This document shows positions 33,608 to 47,131 of a stretch of DNA of 64,000 bases, one piece after another. Where the stretch lies: positions 124,001-188,000 of the forward strand of contig NZ_JACCDE010000004.1 of the NCBI RefSeq assembly GCF_013415125.1, in the 5' to 3' direction. The stretch is from Vreelandella glaciei. Lineage in GTDB: Bacteria; Pseudomonadota; Gammaproteobacteria; Pseudomonadales; Halomonadaceae. The notes beneath the pieces are model-generated. The model was given only the letters and a program-made list of their open reading frames with translations, was not told where the DNA came from and did no database searches. The translations under genes were made by a program, and so were the position numbers. Every line of letters starts with the position of its first letter. Positions within the stretch are counted from its first letter, which is position 1.

Positions 33608-34009
33608 ATGCAGCGTGTAACGGTAACGCTTGATGAGGAACTGGTGGCAGAGGTAGATGCGTTGATGCATGAGCGTGGCTACCAAAATCGCTCAGAAGCG
33701 ATTCGTGATTTAACCCGTAGTGGCTTAAAGCAGGTGAGAGAAGAGGCTGCACCGGATTCGCCCTGCATGGGCGCGCTGGTGTATGTCTACGATCATGCCG
33801 CTCGTGAGCTGTCCAAGCGCTTGACTCGCCATTCCCATGACCATCATGACCTCACGCTTTCGACCCTGCACGTGCATATCAATCATGACAGTTGCCTGGA
33901 AGTAGCGCTGCTCAAAGGTCGGGGGCGTGTGCTTAAGCAGTTCGCCGCTGAAGTTACCTCGTCGCGAAGCGTGCGCCACGGGCAGCTAGTGCTGATACCC
34001 GATGAATAA
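33608..34009 (+). CDS. nikR: Nickel-responsive regulator NikR
   Basis: 133-residue repressor. Ribbon-helix-helix domain at the N terminus (QRVTVTLDEELVAEVD, residues 2-17; NRSEAIRDLTRSGL 29-42) and C-terminal ACT-like nickel domain with the ligands His-x-His...Cys in LHVHINHDSCLEV and a further His in HSHDHHDL. With nickel bound it represses nikABCDE. Ribosome site AGAGGAGG. Divergent from nikA across the operator, which implies autoregulation. Confidence 0.95.
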   Translation: MQRVTVTLDEELVAEVDALMHERGYQNRSEAIRDLTRSGLKQVREEAAPDSPCMGALVYVYDHAARELSKRLTRHSHDHHDLTLSTLHVHINHDSCLEVALLKGRGRVLKQFAAEVTSSRSVRHGQLVLIPDE

Positions 34010-34027
34010 GCCCGCTTTTCGGATGCC

Positions 34028-34059
34028 AAAAAAAAGGTGACCCGGAGGCCACCTTTTTT
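34028..34059. terminator. Bidirectional terminator between nikR and slyD
   Basis: AAAAAAGGTG-A-CC / CGGA / GG-C-CACCTTTTTT forms a stem with one mismatch and has A and T tracts on both sides, so it can end both convergent transcripts. Confidence 0.8.
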
Positions 34060-34078
34060 GATCGGTAGCGTGAGCGTC

Positions 34079-34561
34079 TTAGTGCTCTACGCCGCCTTCG
34101 CCGTGCACGTGGCCGTGCTCAACTTCTTCACTACTCGCTTCACGTACTTCAGCGATCTCAACGTCAAAGTTGAGCTGCTGGCCAGCCAGCGGGTGGTTGC
34201 CATCGACAACAACCGTATCGCCTTCGACTTTCTTGACGGTAACCATTAGCGGGCCACCTTGCGTCTGGGCTTGGAATTGCATGCCCGGCTCAATGCTTTC
34301 AACGCCCTGAAACGCATCGCGCGGTACTTCTTGCATTAGCTGCTCTTGCAGCTCGCCATAACCTTCTTCAGGAGAAACGCTAACGTTCAGCTTTTCGCCA
34401 GCAGCACGACCTTCCAGCTCTTTCTCAAGGCCCGGAATAATGTTACCGGCGCCATGGAGGTAGGTAAGCGGCTCACGGCCTTCGGAACTGTCTAGCACTT
34501 CACCTGCATCGTTGGTCAGAGTGTAGTGAAACGCGACAACCGAGTTTTGCGCAATTTGCAT
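34079..34561 (-). CDS. slyD: FKBP-type peptidyl-prolyl isomerase SlyD
   Basis: 160-residue cytoplasmic prolyl isomerase and chaperone. The FKBP core carries NSVVAFHYTLTNDAGEVLD, PLTYLHGAGNIIPGLE and SPEEGYGE, with the insert-in-flap domain between. The C-terminal tail is His- and Glu-rich (EVEHGHVHGEGGVEH), shorter than in E. coli but still able to bind nickel. SlyD delivers nickel to hydrogenase and urease maturation, so its place next to nikR-nikABCDE is meaningful. ATG 34561 has AAGG seven nt upstream; the in-frame ATG at 34585 does not. Confidence 0.93.
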   Translation of the reverse strand: MQIAQNSVVAFHYTLTNDAGEVLDSSEGREPLTYLHGAGNIIPGLEKELEGRAAGEKLNVSVSPEEGYGELQEQLMQEVPRDAFQGVESIEPGMQFQAQTQGGPLMVTVKKVEGDTVVVDGNHPLAGQQLNFDVEIAEVREASSEEVEHGHVHGEGGVEH

Positions 34562-34738
34562 GGAATAACCTTTCGGTGAGTGCATGTTCCAATATGGTAA
34601 CGCGTGTAGGCTGACTTGTCAGGGGGGGTAGCGGCGCTTTTTCCTACCCACCACTTTCGGCGGTATTGCGCGCCAGAGTGACCAGGGATACCCTACGGCC
34701 ATCACTTTTTTCTTTGCCCTATCATTTTGGAGCATGCA

Positions 34739-35020
34739 ATGACGATCTTGATTATTTGGCTTATCGCCTTTTGCCTGATTGCTTATTTTGTCAATGACCG
34801 CTGGAACAAGGGTGTTAGCCAAGGGTTGGATAAGATGTTGCCCAGTGTGCTGAAGAGCCATGGCAACAATCGCTACTTATGGGCGATTTCGCTGGCAGTA
34901 CTGGGAGCCACCACTCTGATCCAGCCCGTAGAGATGCTGTTGGTGGTCATTCTGCTAGCTCTTATTGGCTGGGCCATCATGGCTCTAGCTAATTGGGCAA
35001 GTAACAAGACTCATCATTAA
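34739..35020 (+). CDS. Small membrane protein, 93 aa
   Basis: I do not recognise this protein. Helix 1 at residues 2-18 (ILIIWLIAFCLIAYFV), a basic amphipathic stretch (NDRWNKGVSQGLDKMLPSVLKSHGNNR), then two hydrophobic helices at about 46-62 and 66-85. GGAG stands six nt before ATG 34739. Convergent to the slyB-like gene and ended by a strong terminator. No operon partner. Confidence 0.65.
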   Translation: MTILIIWLIAFCLIAYFVNDRWNKGVSQGLDKMLPSVLKSHGNNRYLWAISLAVLGATTLIQPVEMLLVVILLALIGWAIMALANWASNKTHH

Positions 35021-35049
35021 GTTATCCGCCATAAAAAGTCAGTTGCCAT

Positions 35050-35089
35050 AAAAAAGCCCGGCCATCTAATAAGATGGCCGGGCTTTTTT
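35050..35089. terminator. Bidirectional terminator
   Basis: An 18-bp perfect stem (six A-T pairs then GCCCGGCCATCT) with loop AATA and flanking A and T tracts, lying between the convergent small membrane protein gene and slyB-like gene. Confidence 0.93.
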
Positions 35090-35122
35090 GATAACAAAAT
35101 ACTATTGAACGATAGCAATCAA

Positions 35123-35593
35123 TTAATAAGGTGCAACACTCATGCTGGCGCCGCTACCGATTAAGCGTACCCGCTGACCAGCCTGGAACTGGCGGTCTGC
35201 ACGTTGTACAACGATAACGTCGGTACCGTCGTCACGACGAATTTCCATTTCCAATGCGTCAACGCGGTTAGTCGCGTCTTCAGCTGCAGTGCCAGCTACG
35301 GCACCACCGAGAGCGCCTGCCACGGTTGCTAGCTGGCGACCTGAACCACCACCCACTTGGTTACCCAGAAGGCCGCCGATAATGGCGCCACCGCCGCTGC
35401 CTAAAAGGCCTCCAGCGCGGCTATCGGCTTGAATCTGTACCGGGCGAACCGCCACGATAGTGCCGTAGGTAACGCTTTGGCCGGTTTTTGCTTGGTTGCC
35501 GCTATAGACATCACCCGAGTATCCCGAGGTGTTGGCACATCCAGCCAACGTGAGAATACTTAAAGCTACAGCCGGTAGAAGAAGACGTTTCAT
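35123..35593 (-). CDS. slyB: SlyB-like outer-membrane lipoprotein (glycine zipper)
   Basis: 156-residue lipoprotein: lipobox LAGC gives an acylated Cys near residue 19; then a polar stretch (YGTIVAVRPVQIQ) and a glycine-zipper 2TM region (GGGAIIGGLLGNQVGGGSG, then AGALGGAVAGTAAED), ending in a small beta-rich domain. This is the SlyB/Pcp architecture; E. coli SlyB is PhoPQ-controlled and protects the outer membrane. Start: ATG 35593 with GGAGG five nt upstream; a longer frame would hide the signal peptide. Confidence 0.88.
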   Translation of the reverse strand: MKRLLLPAVALSILTLAGCANTSGYSGDVYSGNQAKTGQSVTYGTIVAVRPVQIQADSRAGGLLGSGGGAIIGGLLGNQVGGGSGRQLATVAGALGGAVAGTAAEDATNRVDALEMEIRRDDGTDVIVVQRADRQFQAGQRVRLIGSGASMSVAPY

Positions 35594-35827
35594 TAAAACC
35601 TCCAGAGTGTCTATTGAGTTAACTGTCGCCCACACTGCCGTCGTTAAAAGCAAAGTGAAGAGCGATTATAGTTATAGAACGGTGTTCGCTAAAGATAGCT
35701 GATGTAAAGCATTTTGACCAGCAATCAATGGAAAAGGTCAAAGCTGACAAAAAAGTAGTCAAGAAATATCATAACGGAGAGTGTAACAGCGTATTAAGAA
35801 AACAGTGTGCAAATACTCAGAGCGAAC
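35594..35827. other. Intergenic region aceA/slyB
   Basis: A+T-rich leader region of the slyB-like gene; no gene or clear repeat seen. Confidence 0.5.
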
Positions 35828-35855
35828 CAAAACAGGAGGCCGTTAGGCCTCCTGT
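35828..35855 (-). terminator. Terminator of aceA
   Basis: On the minus strand the perfect 10-bp stem ACAGGAGGCC / TAAC / GGCCTCCTGT is followed by TTTTGG. It lies about 30 nt after the aceA stop. Confidence 0.85.
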
Positions 35856-35885
35856 GCAGGGATCAAAAAGTAACGTGGGCGATTA

Positions 35886-37484
35886 CTAACCAAATTGATT
35901 CATGGTGTTGTCTTTGCCCCCGGCTTTGAGCGCGGCATCACCGTGGAAGAACTCTTTATGATCATCACCGATATTGGAGCCTGCCATATCCTGGTGGCGA
36001 ACCGTGGCGATGCCCTGACGAATTTCCTGGCGCTGTACGCCTTTCACGTAAGCCAGCATACCTTCATCGCCAAAGTAGCCTTTCGCCAGGTTGTCGGTCG
36101 AGAGGGCGGCCGTGTGGTAAGTCGGCAGCGTAATTAAGTGGTGGAAGATGCCTGCGTCGCGAGACGAATCGCGCTGGAAGTTGCGCGTCCACTCATCGGC
36201 CAGCTGACCCAGTTCGGTTTCGTCGTACTCGGCGCTCATTAACTTGTCACGCTGGTAGGCAGAAACATCCTTACCCTCTTCCTGCCATGCATCGAACACC
36301 TGCTGACGGAAGTTCAGCGTCCAGTTGAACGACGGTGAGTTGTTGTAAACCAATTTGGCATCCGGCACGACATCGCGAATCCGGTTAACCATGCTGGCGA
36401 TCTGGCCAACGTGGGGCTTCTCGGTTTCGATCCACAGCAGGTCGGCGCCGTTCTGCAGGCTGGTGATGCAGTCAAGAATCACGCGATCTTCACCAGTGCC
36501 GGGTTTGAACTGGTAGAGGCCCGAAGCGAGACGCTTGGGTTTCACCAGCTTGCCGTTCTGCTTGATGACCACGTCGCCGTTGTTGATGTCGGCGGCATTT
36601 TCGATCACATCCCCGTCGAGGAAGCTATTGTACTGATCGCCGAGATCGCCTGGTTCATTGGTGACGGCAATTTTTTGCGTCAAACCCGCACCGAGTGAGT
36701 CGGTACGCGCAACGATAACGCCATCTTCAATGCCGAGTTCCAAAAAGGCGTAACGTACGGCGTTAATTTTGGCCAGGAAGTCTTCATGGGGCACGGTAAC
36801 TTTACCGTCCTGGTGACCGCACTGCTTCTCATCGGAGACCTGGTTTTCCAGCTGGATGCAGCAGGCGCCCGCTTGAATAAACTTCTTGGCGAGCAGGTAG
36901 GTGGCTTCTGCGTTACCAAAGCCGGCGTCGATATCGGCGATGATTGGGACGATATGCGTCTCATAGTTGTCAATTTTACCGATCAGTTCCTGCTCTTTTG
37001 ATTTGTCGCCAGTCTCTTTGGCTTCATCCAGGGCACGGAATAGGTGGTTAAGCTCCCACGCATCGGCTTGTTTCAGGAAGGTATAGAGTTCTTCGATGAG
37101 ATTCGCAACAGAGGTCTTTTCGTGCATTGACTGGTCGGGCAGCGGACCGAACTCAGAGCGCAGCGCGGCAACCATCCAGCCGGAAAGGTAGAGGTAGCTA
37201 CGCTTGGTGGTGCCAAAGTGCTTTTTGATCGAGATAAGCTTCTGTTGGCCTATAAAGCCGTGCCAGCAACCCAACGACTGGGTGTACTGTGCGGTATCAG
37301 CATCGTAAGCGGCCATATCCTCGCGCATGATTTTGGCGGTGTAGCGAGCGATGTCCAGGCCGGTGTGGAAGCGGTTTTGTGCACGCATACGGGCGGCGTA
37401 TTCCGGTTTGATGGCTTCCCATTTGCCGCCTTGAGCTTCGCGTAACTGGGCCATTGCTTTGATATCGTCGAGCAGTCCTGTCAT
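35886..37484 (-). CDS. aceA: Isocitrate lyase
   Basis: 532-residue glyoxylate-shunt enzyme cleaving isocitrate to succinate and glyoxylate. The catalytic loop reads EKQCGHQDGK (K-x-C-G-H signature with the nucleophilic Cys); IADIDAGFGNAEATY and IVARTDSLGA are further family motifs. The length matches the long pseudomonad type (about 531 aa), not the 434-aa E. coli form. Start: ATG 37484 (MTGLLDDIKAM) has GAGG eight nt upstream; an in-frame ATG at 37520 has none. Transcribed alone. It competes for isocitrate with the dehydrogenase at 44137. Confidence 0.95.
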   Translation of the reverse strand: MTGLLDDIKAMAQLREAQGGKWEAIKPEYAARMRAQNRFHTGLDIARYTAKIMREDMAAYDADTAQYTQSLGCWHGFIGQQKLISIKKHFGTTKRSYLYLSGWMVAALRSEFGPLPDQSMHEKTSVANLIEELYTFLKQADAWELNHLFRALDEAKETGDKSKEQELIGKIDNYETHIVPIIADIDAGFGNAEATYLLAKKFIQAGACCIQLENQVSDEKQCGHQDGKVTVPHEDFLAKINAVRYAFLELGIEDGVIVARTDSLGAGLTQKIAVTNEPGDLGDQYNSFLDGDVIENAADINNGDVVIKQNGKLVKPKRLASGLYQFKPGTGEDRVILDCITSLQNGADLLWIETEKPHVGQIASMVNRIRDVVPDAKLVYNNSPSFNWTLNFRQQVFDAWQEEGKDVSAYQRDKLMSAEYDETELGQLADEWTRNFQRDSSRDAGIFHHLITLPTYHTAALSTDNLAKGYFGDEGMLAYVKGVQRQEIRQGIATVRHQDMAGSNIGDDHKEFFHGDAALKAGGKDNTMNQFG

Positions 37485-37830
37485 GAGCTTATCCTCTTCG
37501 GTCGTGAACGTATTTTGCAAATCAGCACTTGCTTATGCTGCACCTGCGAGGTTGTATTTAGCATTATTGAATTTCGTGATTGTGTCTCTAGGCCAATCGT
37601 CTCTCATGCAAACGTCTTGAAAGCTGGAAGCTGTAACGCTAGAGACCTCCGCTACAGCGTTGAGCGGGCTTTATGGATTGACCAAATCGGCTTAACGCTG
37701 CAATGCAATAACTATCCACGAGGATGGCGCCTTCAACAATTGACACTTGGGGGCAGAGGCCGTTGTAACCCGACGACAGGGAGGTAGAGGAAGGGAGGGT
37801 TTGTGTAGTGGTTTTTCGTCAAACAGGCAT
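37485..37830. other. Intergenic region upstream of aceA
   Basis: About 345 nt without a convincing gene. Frames here have host-like codons but no good ribosome site or family resemblance. This region must carry the aceA promoter; I could not identify a clear -35/-10 pair. Confidence 0.5.
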
Positions 37831-37856
37831 AAAAAAGCACTGCCGAGGCAGTGCTA
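37831..37856 (-). terminator. Terminator of the roxA-GNAT pair
   Basis: On the minus strand the 8-bp stem AGCACTGC / CTCG / GCAGTGCT is followed by TTTTTATG, 22 nt after the GNAT stop codon. Confidence 0.88.
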
Positions 37857-37877
37857 GAGATCCATCAAGAGGGCTTG

Positions 37878-38303
37878 TTAATCGAGCGAAAGCGTCATTT
37901 CTCGATGAGGAATGCCTGCATCCAGGAATTCATCGCCATGAGCGATGAAGCCCAGCCGCTCATAAAACGCTAGAGCATGGACCTGAGCGCTGAGGGCGAC
38001 CTGGAGGTGGCCCGCATGACGCGCTGCCTCAATCGCAGCCTGCATCAACAGTACGCCAATGCCGGTGCCGCGGGCAGTAGCGAGTACCGCGACACGGCCA
38101 ATGTGCGCATCGGGTAGCAAGCGTGCGGTGCCCACTGGCTGGCCGTCAAGCATAGCGAGAAAGTGCTGGCACGCGGGATCCAGTCCATCCCACTCCTCAT
38201 CCTGAGGCACGTTCTGCTCGTCGATAAACACCTGGCGGCGGATCTCGCTAGCCGCCGGGCCAAGTGTCTCCCAATCGCCAGTGCTAATGTGGGTAATGGC
38301 CAT
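37878..38303 (-). CDS. GNAT-family N-acetyltransferase
   Basis: 141-residue acetyl-CoA-dependent transferase. Motif A, IGRVAVLATARGTGIGVLLM, holds the R-G-x-G-x-G/A phosphate-binding loop; AQVHALAFYERLGF is motif B. The N-terminal RRQVFIDEQNVPQDEEWDG and the C-terminal GIPHREM define the YjcF/ElaA-like subgroup. The substrate is unknown. The start ATG shares one base with the roxA stop (TAATG), so the two are coupled. Confidence 0.9.
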   Translation of the reverse strand: MAITHISTGDWETLGPAASEIRRQVFIDEQNVPQDEEWDGLDPACQHFLAMLDGQPVGTARLLPDAHIGRVAVLATARGTGIGVLLMQAAIEAARHAGHLQVALSAQVHALAFYERLGFIAHGDEFLDAGIPHREMTLSLD

Positions 38304-39493
38304 TAATACTCCTCGTCGTCCTCACCCTCATCACTCATAAAGCCCAAGCTGCCGGTGTTGACCAACTGGGTGATGAGCGCTGCGGCACCGTCAAGCTCAA
38401 GGTCTTCGGTGTAAAGGGGCTTGGTGTCGGCTAGGCGCTTGGCTAATTCAGTTGAACAGGCGTGGCCGTCACCATCCACAAATAGCGTGGTGCCGCTGGC
38501 GTCGTGTCGCCAGGCAAAGCGTGAGCCAGGCATATGGTAGAGCGGTTCACCCTCTTGTAGTTGAGCAACAAGCGCCGCTTCGGTTAGCGGCGTTTCAAGC
38601 GGCACCACTTGATCCACATACTTTGGCTGGGTCATCACCCGGCCAAACCACTGGGCAACCTGGGTTGGGTTATCCAGCGTCGACATAATCAGTTGGCGCA
38701 TACGCTCAACGGCGTCGTCGTCCAGCTCACCGACCTGCTCGGCAGGCGCCATGCCCGCATCACTGTAACGCTGTGAGGCAGGAAGCTGCTCGCCCAAATA
38801 ATCGGCATAGGAGGTAATCGCCTCATCAGCGGAGGGCGCGCGGAAACCAATCGAGATCGTCATGCAATCATCGCTTTGGCTCACACCGTGATGTGCCCAG
38901 CCGGGGGGGAGATAGAGCATGTCGCCGGGGTCAAGCACCCAGTCGGAGTCCGGCTCAACGGTGAATTCTTTCAGGATGCGAAGATCGATACCTTGGATGA
39001 TCGGCGCATCTTCCGTGAGCTTGCCGCCCAGCTGCCAGCGGCGATGGCCGCTGGCTTGGAGTAAGAAAACATCGTATTGATCGATATGCGCGCCCACATT
39101 GCCACCAGGAGGCGCGTAGCTGATCATCACGTCATCGAGCCGCCAGCGCGGCAGGAAATCAAACTCGTCCATTAGCGCGGCGACCGCAGGCACATAATGG
39201 TCAACGGCCTGCACGAGAAGACTCCAGTTGTTCTCTGGCAGCCGTTCAAAGGTGGCTTCGTCAAAGGGGCCGTGGGAGACCTGCCAGGGCCCATCGGGGC
39301 CTTCTTCTTCGACCAGGCGTGCCTCTACGCCAGGCTCGCAGGCGAGTCCCGCCAGCTCATCAGCTTCAATCGGGCTAATGAAGTCGGGCATTGCGCCACG
39401 AATCAGCAGCGGCTTTTGCTGCCAATAATTGGCCAGAAAGTCTGCGGCGGTAAGATCGCCCAGCAGTGTTAGCGGCTTATCGTGATGGTTCAT
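38303..39493 (-). CDS. roxA: Ribosomal protein L16 arginine hydroxylase (RoxA/YcfD)
   Basis: 396-residue 2-oxoglutarate/Fe(II) oxygenase of the cupin-4 (JmjC-like) class; the E. coli homologue hydroxylates an Arg of ribosomal protein L16. Metal ligands visible: His136 and Asp138 in GAHIDQYDVF, and the distal His201 in WAHHGVS. N-terminal QQKPLLIRGAMPDF is typical. The C-terminal winged-helix region ends in an acidic tail. First gene of a pair with the GNAT gene. Position beside purB and hflD is conserved in pseudomonads. Confidence 0.92.
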   Translation of the reverse strand: MNHHDKPLTLLGDLTAADFLANYWQQKPLLIRGAMPDFISPIEADELAGLACEPGVEARLVEEEGPDGPWQVSHGPFDEATFERLPENNWSLLVQAVDHYVPAVAALMDEFDFLPRWRLDDVMISYAPPGGNVGAHIDQYDVFLLQASGHRRWQLGGKLTEDAPIIQGIDLRILKEFTVEPDSDWVLDPGDMLYLPPGWAHHGVSQSDDCMTISIGFRAPSADEAITSYADYLGEQLPASQRYSDAGMAPAEQVGELDDDAVERMRQLIMSTLDNPTQVAQWFGRVMTQPKYVDQVVPLETPLTEAALVAQLQEGEPLYHMPGSRFAWRHDASGTTLFVDGDGHACSTELAKRLADTKPLYTEDLELDGAAALITQLVNTGSLGFMSDEGEDDEEY

Positions 39494-39556
39494 GGCGTGT
39501 CCTGGTGTAGTGGTCGCAGCAACGTTGGTTACAGCAAGTTGGTCACAACAAATGGG

Positions 39557-40972
<1,416 letters not shown>

Positions 40973-41008
40973 TTAATCGAGAACAAGTCGGTCAAATAGA
41001 TTGGCGGA

Positions 41009-41650
41009 CTAGTTGAGGCTGTCCAGCGCCCGGCGTAGCGCTTTGCGCTGGAAGACCAGCTTCCAGCGCCGCCCGCCTTGCTGGTGCCACAGGAGTCCAA
41101 AGCGAATGCCGGCCATTAAACAGGCGCGAACGCGTTCAGGCATCATGCGGCTTTGCAGCAGGGATGGGTCGCCTTGCACCACAATGCGGGTTTTAAAGGT
41201 GGAGATCGTCTCTTGGTACGCTTCCCCTAGGCTGGCGACCACGTTTTCATGGGTGGGACCGAAGTGCTCGGCCTGACCCTGGATACGGGTAAGCTTTTGG
41301 CCCAGGGAATCCATCATGTTGGTATTGGTGCGCAACTTGTTCATCAGCATGAGCAGCGAGAAGCCGTAACGCAGCACCACCGGGTTCGCCTGTTTGCGCC
41401 CTACTAAGGCTTCCAGCGTGTCCAGGCCGCGGCGCAAGTTGTTGGGGTGGCCACCATAGATGGCTTCGAAGCTTGCCGGATTGGTATCCACGGTGGCTTC
41501 AATCAACGTTTCCCAGGCGCGCGGGTCTACCTGACCGGTGCGGGCGAGTTCGTCCACCAGACTGGCGGCTTGAAACACACCGGCCAGCGCCAGCGCTTGG
41601 CGAGCTGCCGCGGAATCAGGCGCGCGATGAATCGGCGTAGTGGGGTTCAT
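41009..41650 (-). CDS. hflD: High-frequency lysogenization protein HflD homologue
   Basis: 213-residue HflD family protein; in E. coli it binds lambda CII and lies at the membrane. [21 protein letters not shown] and [15 protein letters not shown] are family-specific segments. Start ATG 41650 overlaps the mnmA stop (ATGA). A longer in-frame reading into mnmA is artefactual. The rluE-nudJ-mnmA-hflD-purB order is the same as in E. coli. Confidence 0.92.
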   Translation of the reverse strand: MNPTTPIHRAPDSAAARQALALAGVFQAASLVDELARTGQVDPRAWETLIEATVDTNPASFEAIYGGHPNNLRRGLDTLEALVGRKQANPVVLRYGFSLLMLMNKLRTNTNMMDSLGQKLTRIQGQAEHFGPTHENVVASLGEAYQETISTFKTRIVVQGDPSLLQSRMMPERVRACLMAGIRFGLLWHQQGGRRWKLVFQRKALRRALDSLN

Positions 41651-42777
41651 GCAGCAGCCTCCGCGGCTTTCTTCCAGGTGGCGCGAATAACGCCGCCACC
41701 CAAGCAAATGTCGCCATCGTAAAGCACCAGCGACTGGCCAGGCGTGACTGCCCACTGAGGATCATCGAAGGTGATCTCTACGCCGCCGTCGGGCAGCGCG
41801 CGCATTTCACAGCCGCAGTCACTTTGCCGGTAACGCGTTTTGGCGGTAAAGCGGCCCTGCTGAACCGGCGGCTCGCCTGCCACCCAGTCCATCACCTCGG
41901 TGGCCAAGGTGTCGGAGTAAAGCAGTTGATCGTGCTTACCCTGCACCGCGATCAGTACGTTGCGATCTAAGTCTTTCGCCGCCACGTACCAGGGCTCTTC
42001 TGAGTAGTTGGCAAGCCCGCCAATGCCTAGCCCCTGGCGCTGGCCCAGGGTGTAATACATCAGGCCCATATGTTTGCCGATGACATCGCCATCCGGCGTT
42101 TCAATGGTGCCGGGCTGGGCGGGTAGATATTGCTGAAGGAAGTCGCGAAAGCGCCGCTCGCCGATAAAGCAGATACCGGTAGAATCTTTTTTCTTGGCGG
42201 TAATCAGTCCATGCTCTTCTGCCAGCGCACGCACGGCAGGCTTTTCCAGTTCACCCACGGGGAACAGAGTGCGGGCAATGGCGGCTTCCGGCACCGCATG
42301 CAGGAAATAGCTTTGGTCTTTATTACCGTCGAGTCCTTTCAGCAGGCGCGGTCGGCCTTCACGAACCCCTTGTCGAACATAGTGGCCGGTAGCGATTTTG
42401 TCGGCCCCAAGCATTTCGGCGTACTCAAGGAACACCTTAAACTTGATTTCGCGGTTACACAGAATATCCGGGTTGGGCGTGCGGCCCGCTTTGTATTCGG
42501 CTAAAAAGTGCTCAAATACGTTATCCCAATACTCGGCGGCAAAATTAGCGGTGTGCAGCTTAATGCCCAGCTTTTCGCAGACAGCCTCGGCGTCGGCGAG
42601 GTCCTCTTTGGCCGTGCAATATTCGGTGCCGTCGTCTTCATCCCAGTTTTTCATAAACAGGCCTTCCACCTCATAGCCTTGCTGCATGAGGAGAAGGGCA
42701 GAAACAGACGAGTCAACGCCGCCGGACATACCGACAATCACTTTGCCGTTAGCGTTTGGCGCAGTAGTGGATGGCAT
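41647..42777 (-). CDS. mnmA: tRNA-specific 2-thiouridylase MnmA
   Basis: 376-residue enzyme that thiolates U34 of Lys, Glu and Gln tRNAs. PP-loop SGGVDSSV near residue 18, catalytic Cys pair in [12 protein letters not shown] and [10 protein letters not shown], and KDQSYFLH. Start: GAGG six nt before ATG 42777 (MPSTT); the ATG at 42783 is part of that ribosome site. Operon: rluE, nudix, mnmA, hflD, purB all run on the minus strand. Confidence 0.96.
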   Translation of the reverse strand: MPSTTAPNANGKVIVGMSGGVDSSVSALLLMQQGYEVEGLFMKNWDEDDGTEYCTAKEDLADAEAVCEKLGIKLHTANFAAEYWDNVFEHFLAEYKAGRTPNPDILCNREIKFKVFLEYAEMLGADKIATGHYVRQGVREGRPRLLKGLDGNKDQSYFLHAVPEAAIARTLFPVGELEKPAVRALAEEHGLITAKKKDSTGICFIGERRFRDFLQQYLPAQPGTIETPDGDVIGKHMGLMYYTLGQRQGLGIGGLANYSEEPWYVAAKDLDRNVLIAVQGKHDQLLYSDTLATEVMDWVAGEPPVQQGRFTAKTRYRQSDCGCEMRALPDGGVEITFDDPQWAVTPGQSLVLYDGDICLGGGVIRATWKKAAEAAA

Positions 42778-42850
42778 AAGCATCCTCAGTAGATGTAGTG
42801 TGCAATTGGGGAAGGATTATACACGATGGGGGGTAATGGCTTCGAGTGCT

Positions 42851-43287
42851 TCACTCGCGAATCACCGTCAGCGGATAATACGGCCCGTTAAGGGCATCTT
42901 CGATACGTTTGAGTACCAGTGGGCTACGCAGGCGTGACTGTTGATCTAATTCGCGCAGTTGCTCAAGTGTCAGCCAGTGTGTGGCCACGATGTCGGGATC
43001 CAAAGCAAGGTCGAGTTGACGCAGAGGCGCGGCAATAAAACCGTGGCTATGAAACGTTTGTCCGTCATCGGTATGAAAAATATATAGCCCAAGATAGCTG
43101 GTAAGCGACACGCGCCAGGCTGTCTCTTCCTGCACCTCGCGCAGAATGGCTGCGATGGGTCCCTCACCGGGCTCGATATGTCCGGCGGGCTGGTTGAACA
43201 CGCTATGCGGCCCGCCGCGCTGCTCTTCCACCATTAAGTAATGCTCGTCTCGCTGTATAACACAGGCCGCCGTGCTGTGAATAAGGC

Positions 43288-43291
<4 letters not shown>
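42851..43291 (-). CDS. nudJ: Nudix hydrolase, NudJ-like
   Basis: 146-residue phosphohydrolase. The Nudix box spans GHIEPGEGPIAAILREVQEET (G-x5-E-x7-R-E-x2-E-E; the usual last G is Trp here after Ala). E. coli NudJ removes phosphate from HMP-PP and nucleoside tri/diphosphates. Overlaps the rluE stop (ATGA) and precedes mnmA, the E. coli order, which supports the symbol. Confidence 0.88.
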
Positions 43292-46371
<3,080 letters not shown>

Positions 46372-46400
46372 TCGCTCCCGTCTTCGATTTAAGCCCTGAA

Positions 46401-46433
46401 CCCCCGCCCACTTGGCTTGGTAGGCGGGGTTTT
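46401..46433 (+). terminator. Terminator of idh
   Basis: A 7-bp G+C stem CCCCGCC / 14-nt loop / GGCGGGG followed by TTTTA, about 30 nt after the idh stop. Confidence 0.75.
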
Positions 46434-46668
46434 ACACTGCCTTCGCTATTGCATCCTGTGATATTTTACTTTTTCCATGAACCCTTACTGATCGGCAGCG
46501 TCTTACGTTCTAGTAAATTCGTTATAGCTGTAAGTTCGCCATCGCTGTGAATTAGCTATAGTGAAACGTAAGCGATGCTTACATCGGTCAGTCTTGAGAC
46601 AACCAACCGTGCTGCTTATGTCCAACCTAGAGAGTTCATACCTGGTCGATTTTCCCGTATACGCGGGA
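46434..46668. other. clpS upstream region
   Basis: A+T-rich at first, likely the clpS promoter. It contains a perfect short dyad GTAAGC-GAT-GCTTAC at 46568-46582. No cspD gene is present here, unlike in P. aeruginosa. In-frame extensions of clpS at 46561 (GTG) and 46618 (ATG) lack ribosome sites. Confidence 0.5.
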
Positions 46669-46992
46669 ATGACGCGTCCAGATATGCCCGATGAAGATGG
46701 CGATATAGCGGTGCAGCCGGCAGAGCCAGCGCTGGCGCAACCGCCACTTTATAAGGTGGTGCTTCATAATGACGACTACACGCCGATGGAGTTCGTTATT
46801 GAAGTACTACAAGGTTTTTTCAACATGGATAGCGAGACTGCCGTTCAGGTTATGCTCGCGGTACATACCCAAGGAAAGGCCACTTGCGGCGTGTTTACGC
46901 GGGATATAGCGGAAACCAAAAGCTATCAGGTAAACGAGTACGCCCGTGAGTGTGAGCACCCGTTGATAAGTGATATTGAGGCCGCCAATTAA
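46669..46992 (+). CDS. clpS: ATP-dependent Clp protease adaptor ClpS
   Basis: About 107 residues. ClpS recognises N-terminal Leu, Phe, Tyr and Trp and hands substrates to ClpA. Core motifs: [16 protein letters not shown] with the Asn-Asp-Asp substrate pocket, [24 protein letters not shown]. Start choice: counting from ATG 46669 gives exactly the same number of residues before the Y-K-V core as E. coli ClpS (106 aa), although the ribosome site is poor; ATG 46618 would give 124 aa. Followed by clpA, its partner. Confidence 0.93.
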   Translation: MTRPDMPDEDGDIAVQPAEPALAQPPLYKVVLHNDDYTPMEFVIEVLQGFFNMDSETAVQVMLAVHTQGKATCGVFTRDIAETKSYQVNEYARECEHPLISDIEAAN

Positions 46993-47131
46993 AAGCGTTG
47001 AGAAATAATTGGTGGTGAGGCTTGCAACCGTGCCATTTGTACCCGATGTTGAGAGTGCCGGTCGATTAAACTGATCCGACGCAAGCCCTAGGTGGCGATA
47101 CGCCCTAGGTAGTAGCGAAAAGGGGACTGCC

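Noticed and set aside
37515..37787. 90-codon plus-strand frame upstream of aceA
   Set aside because: Cys-rich, unlike any known family, no ribosome site, and it covers the region expected to hold the aceA promoter.
41651..41755. N-terminal extension of hflD into mnmA
   Set aside because: The extra residues overlap mnmA and have no family match; ATG 41650 overlaps the mnmA stop in the usual coupled way.
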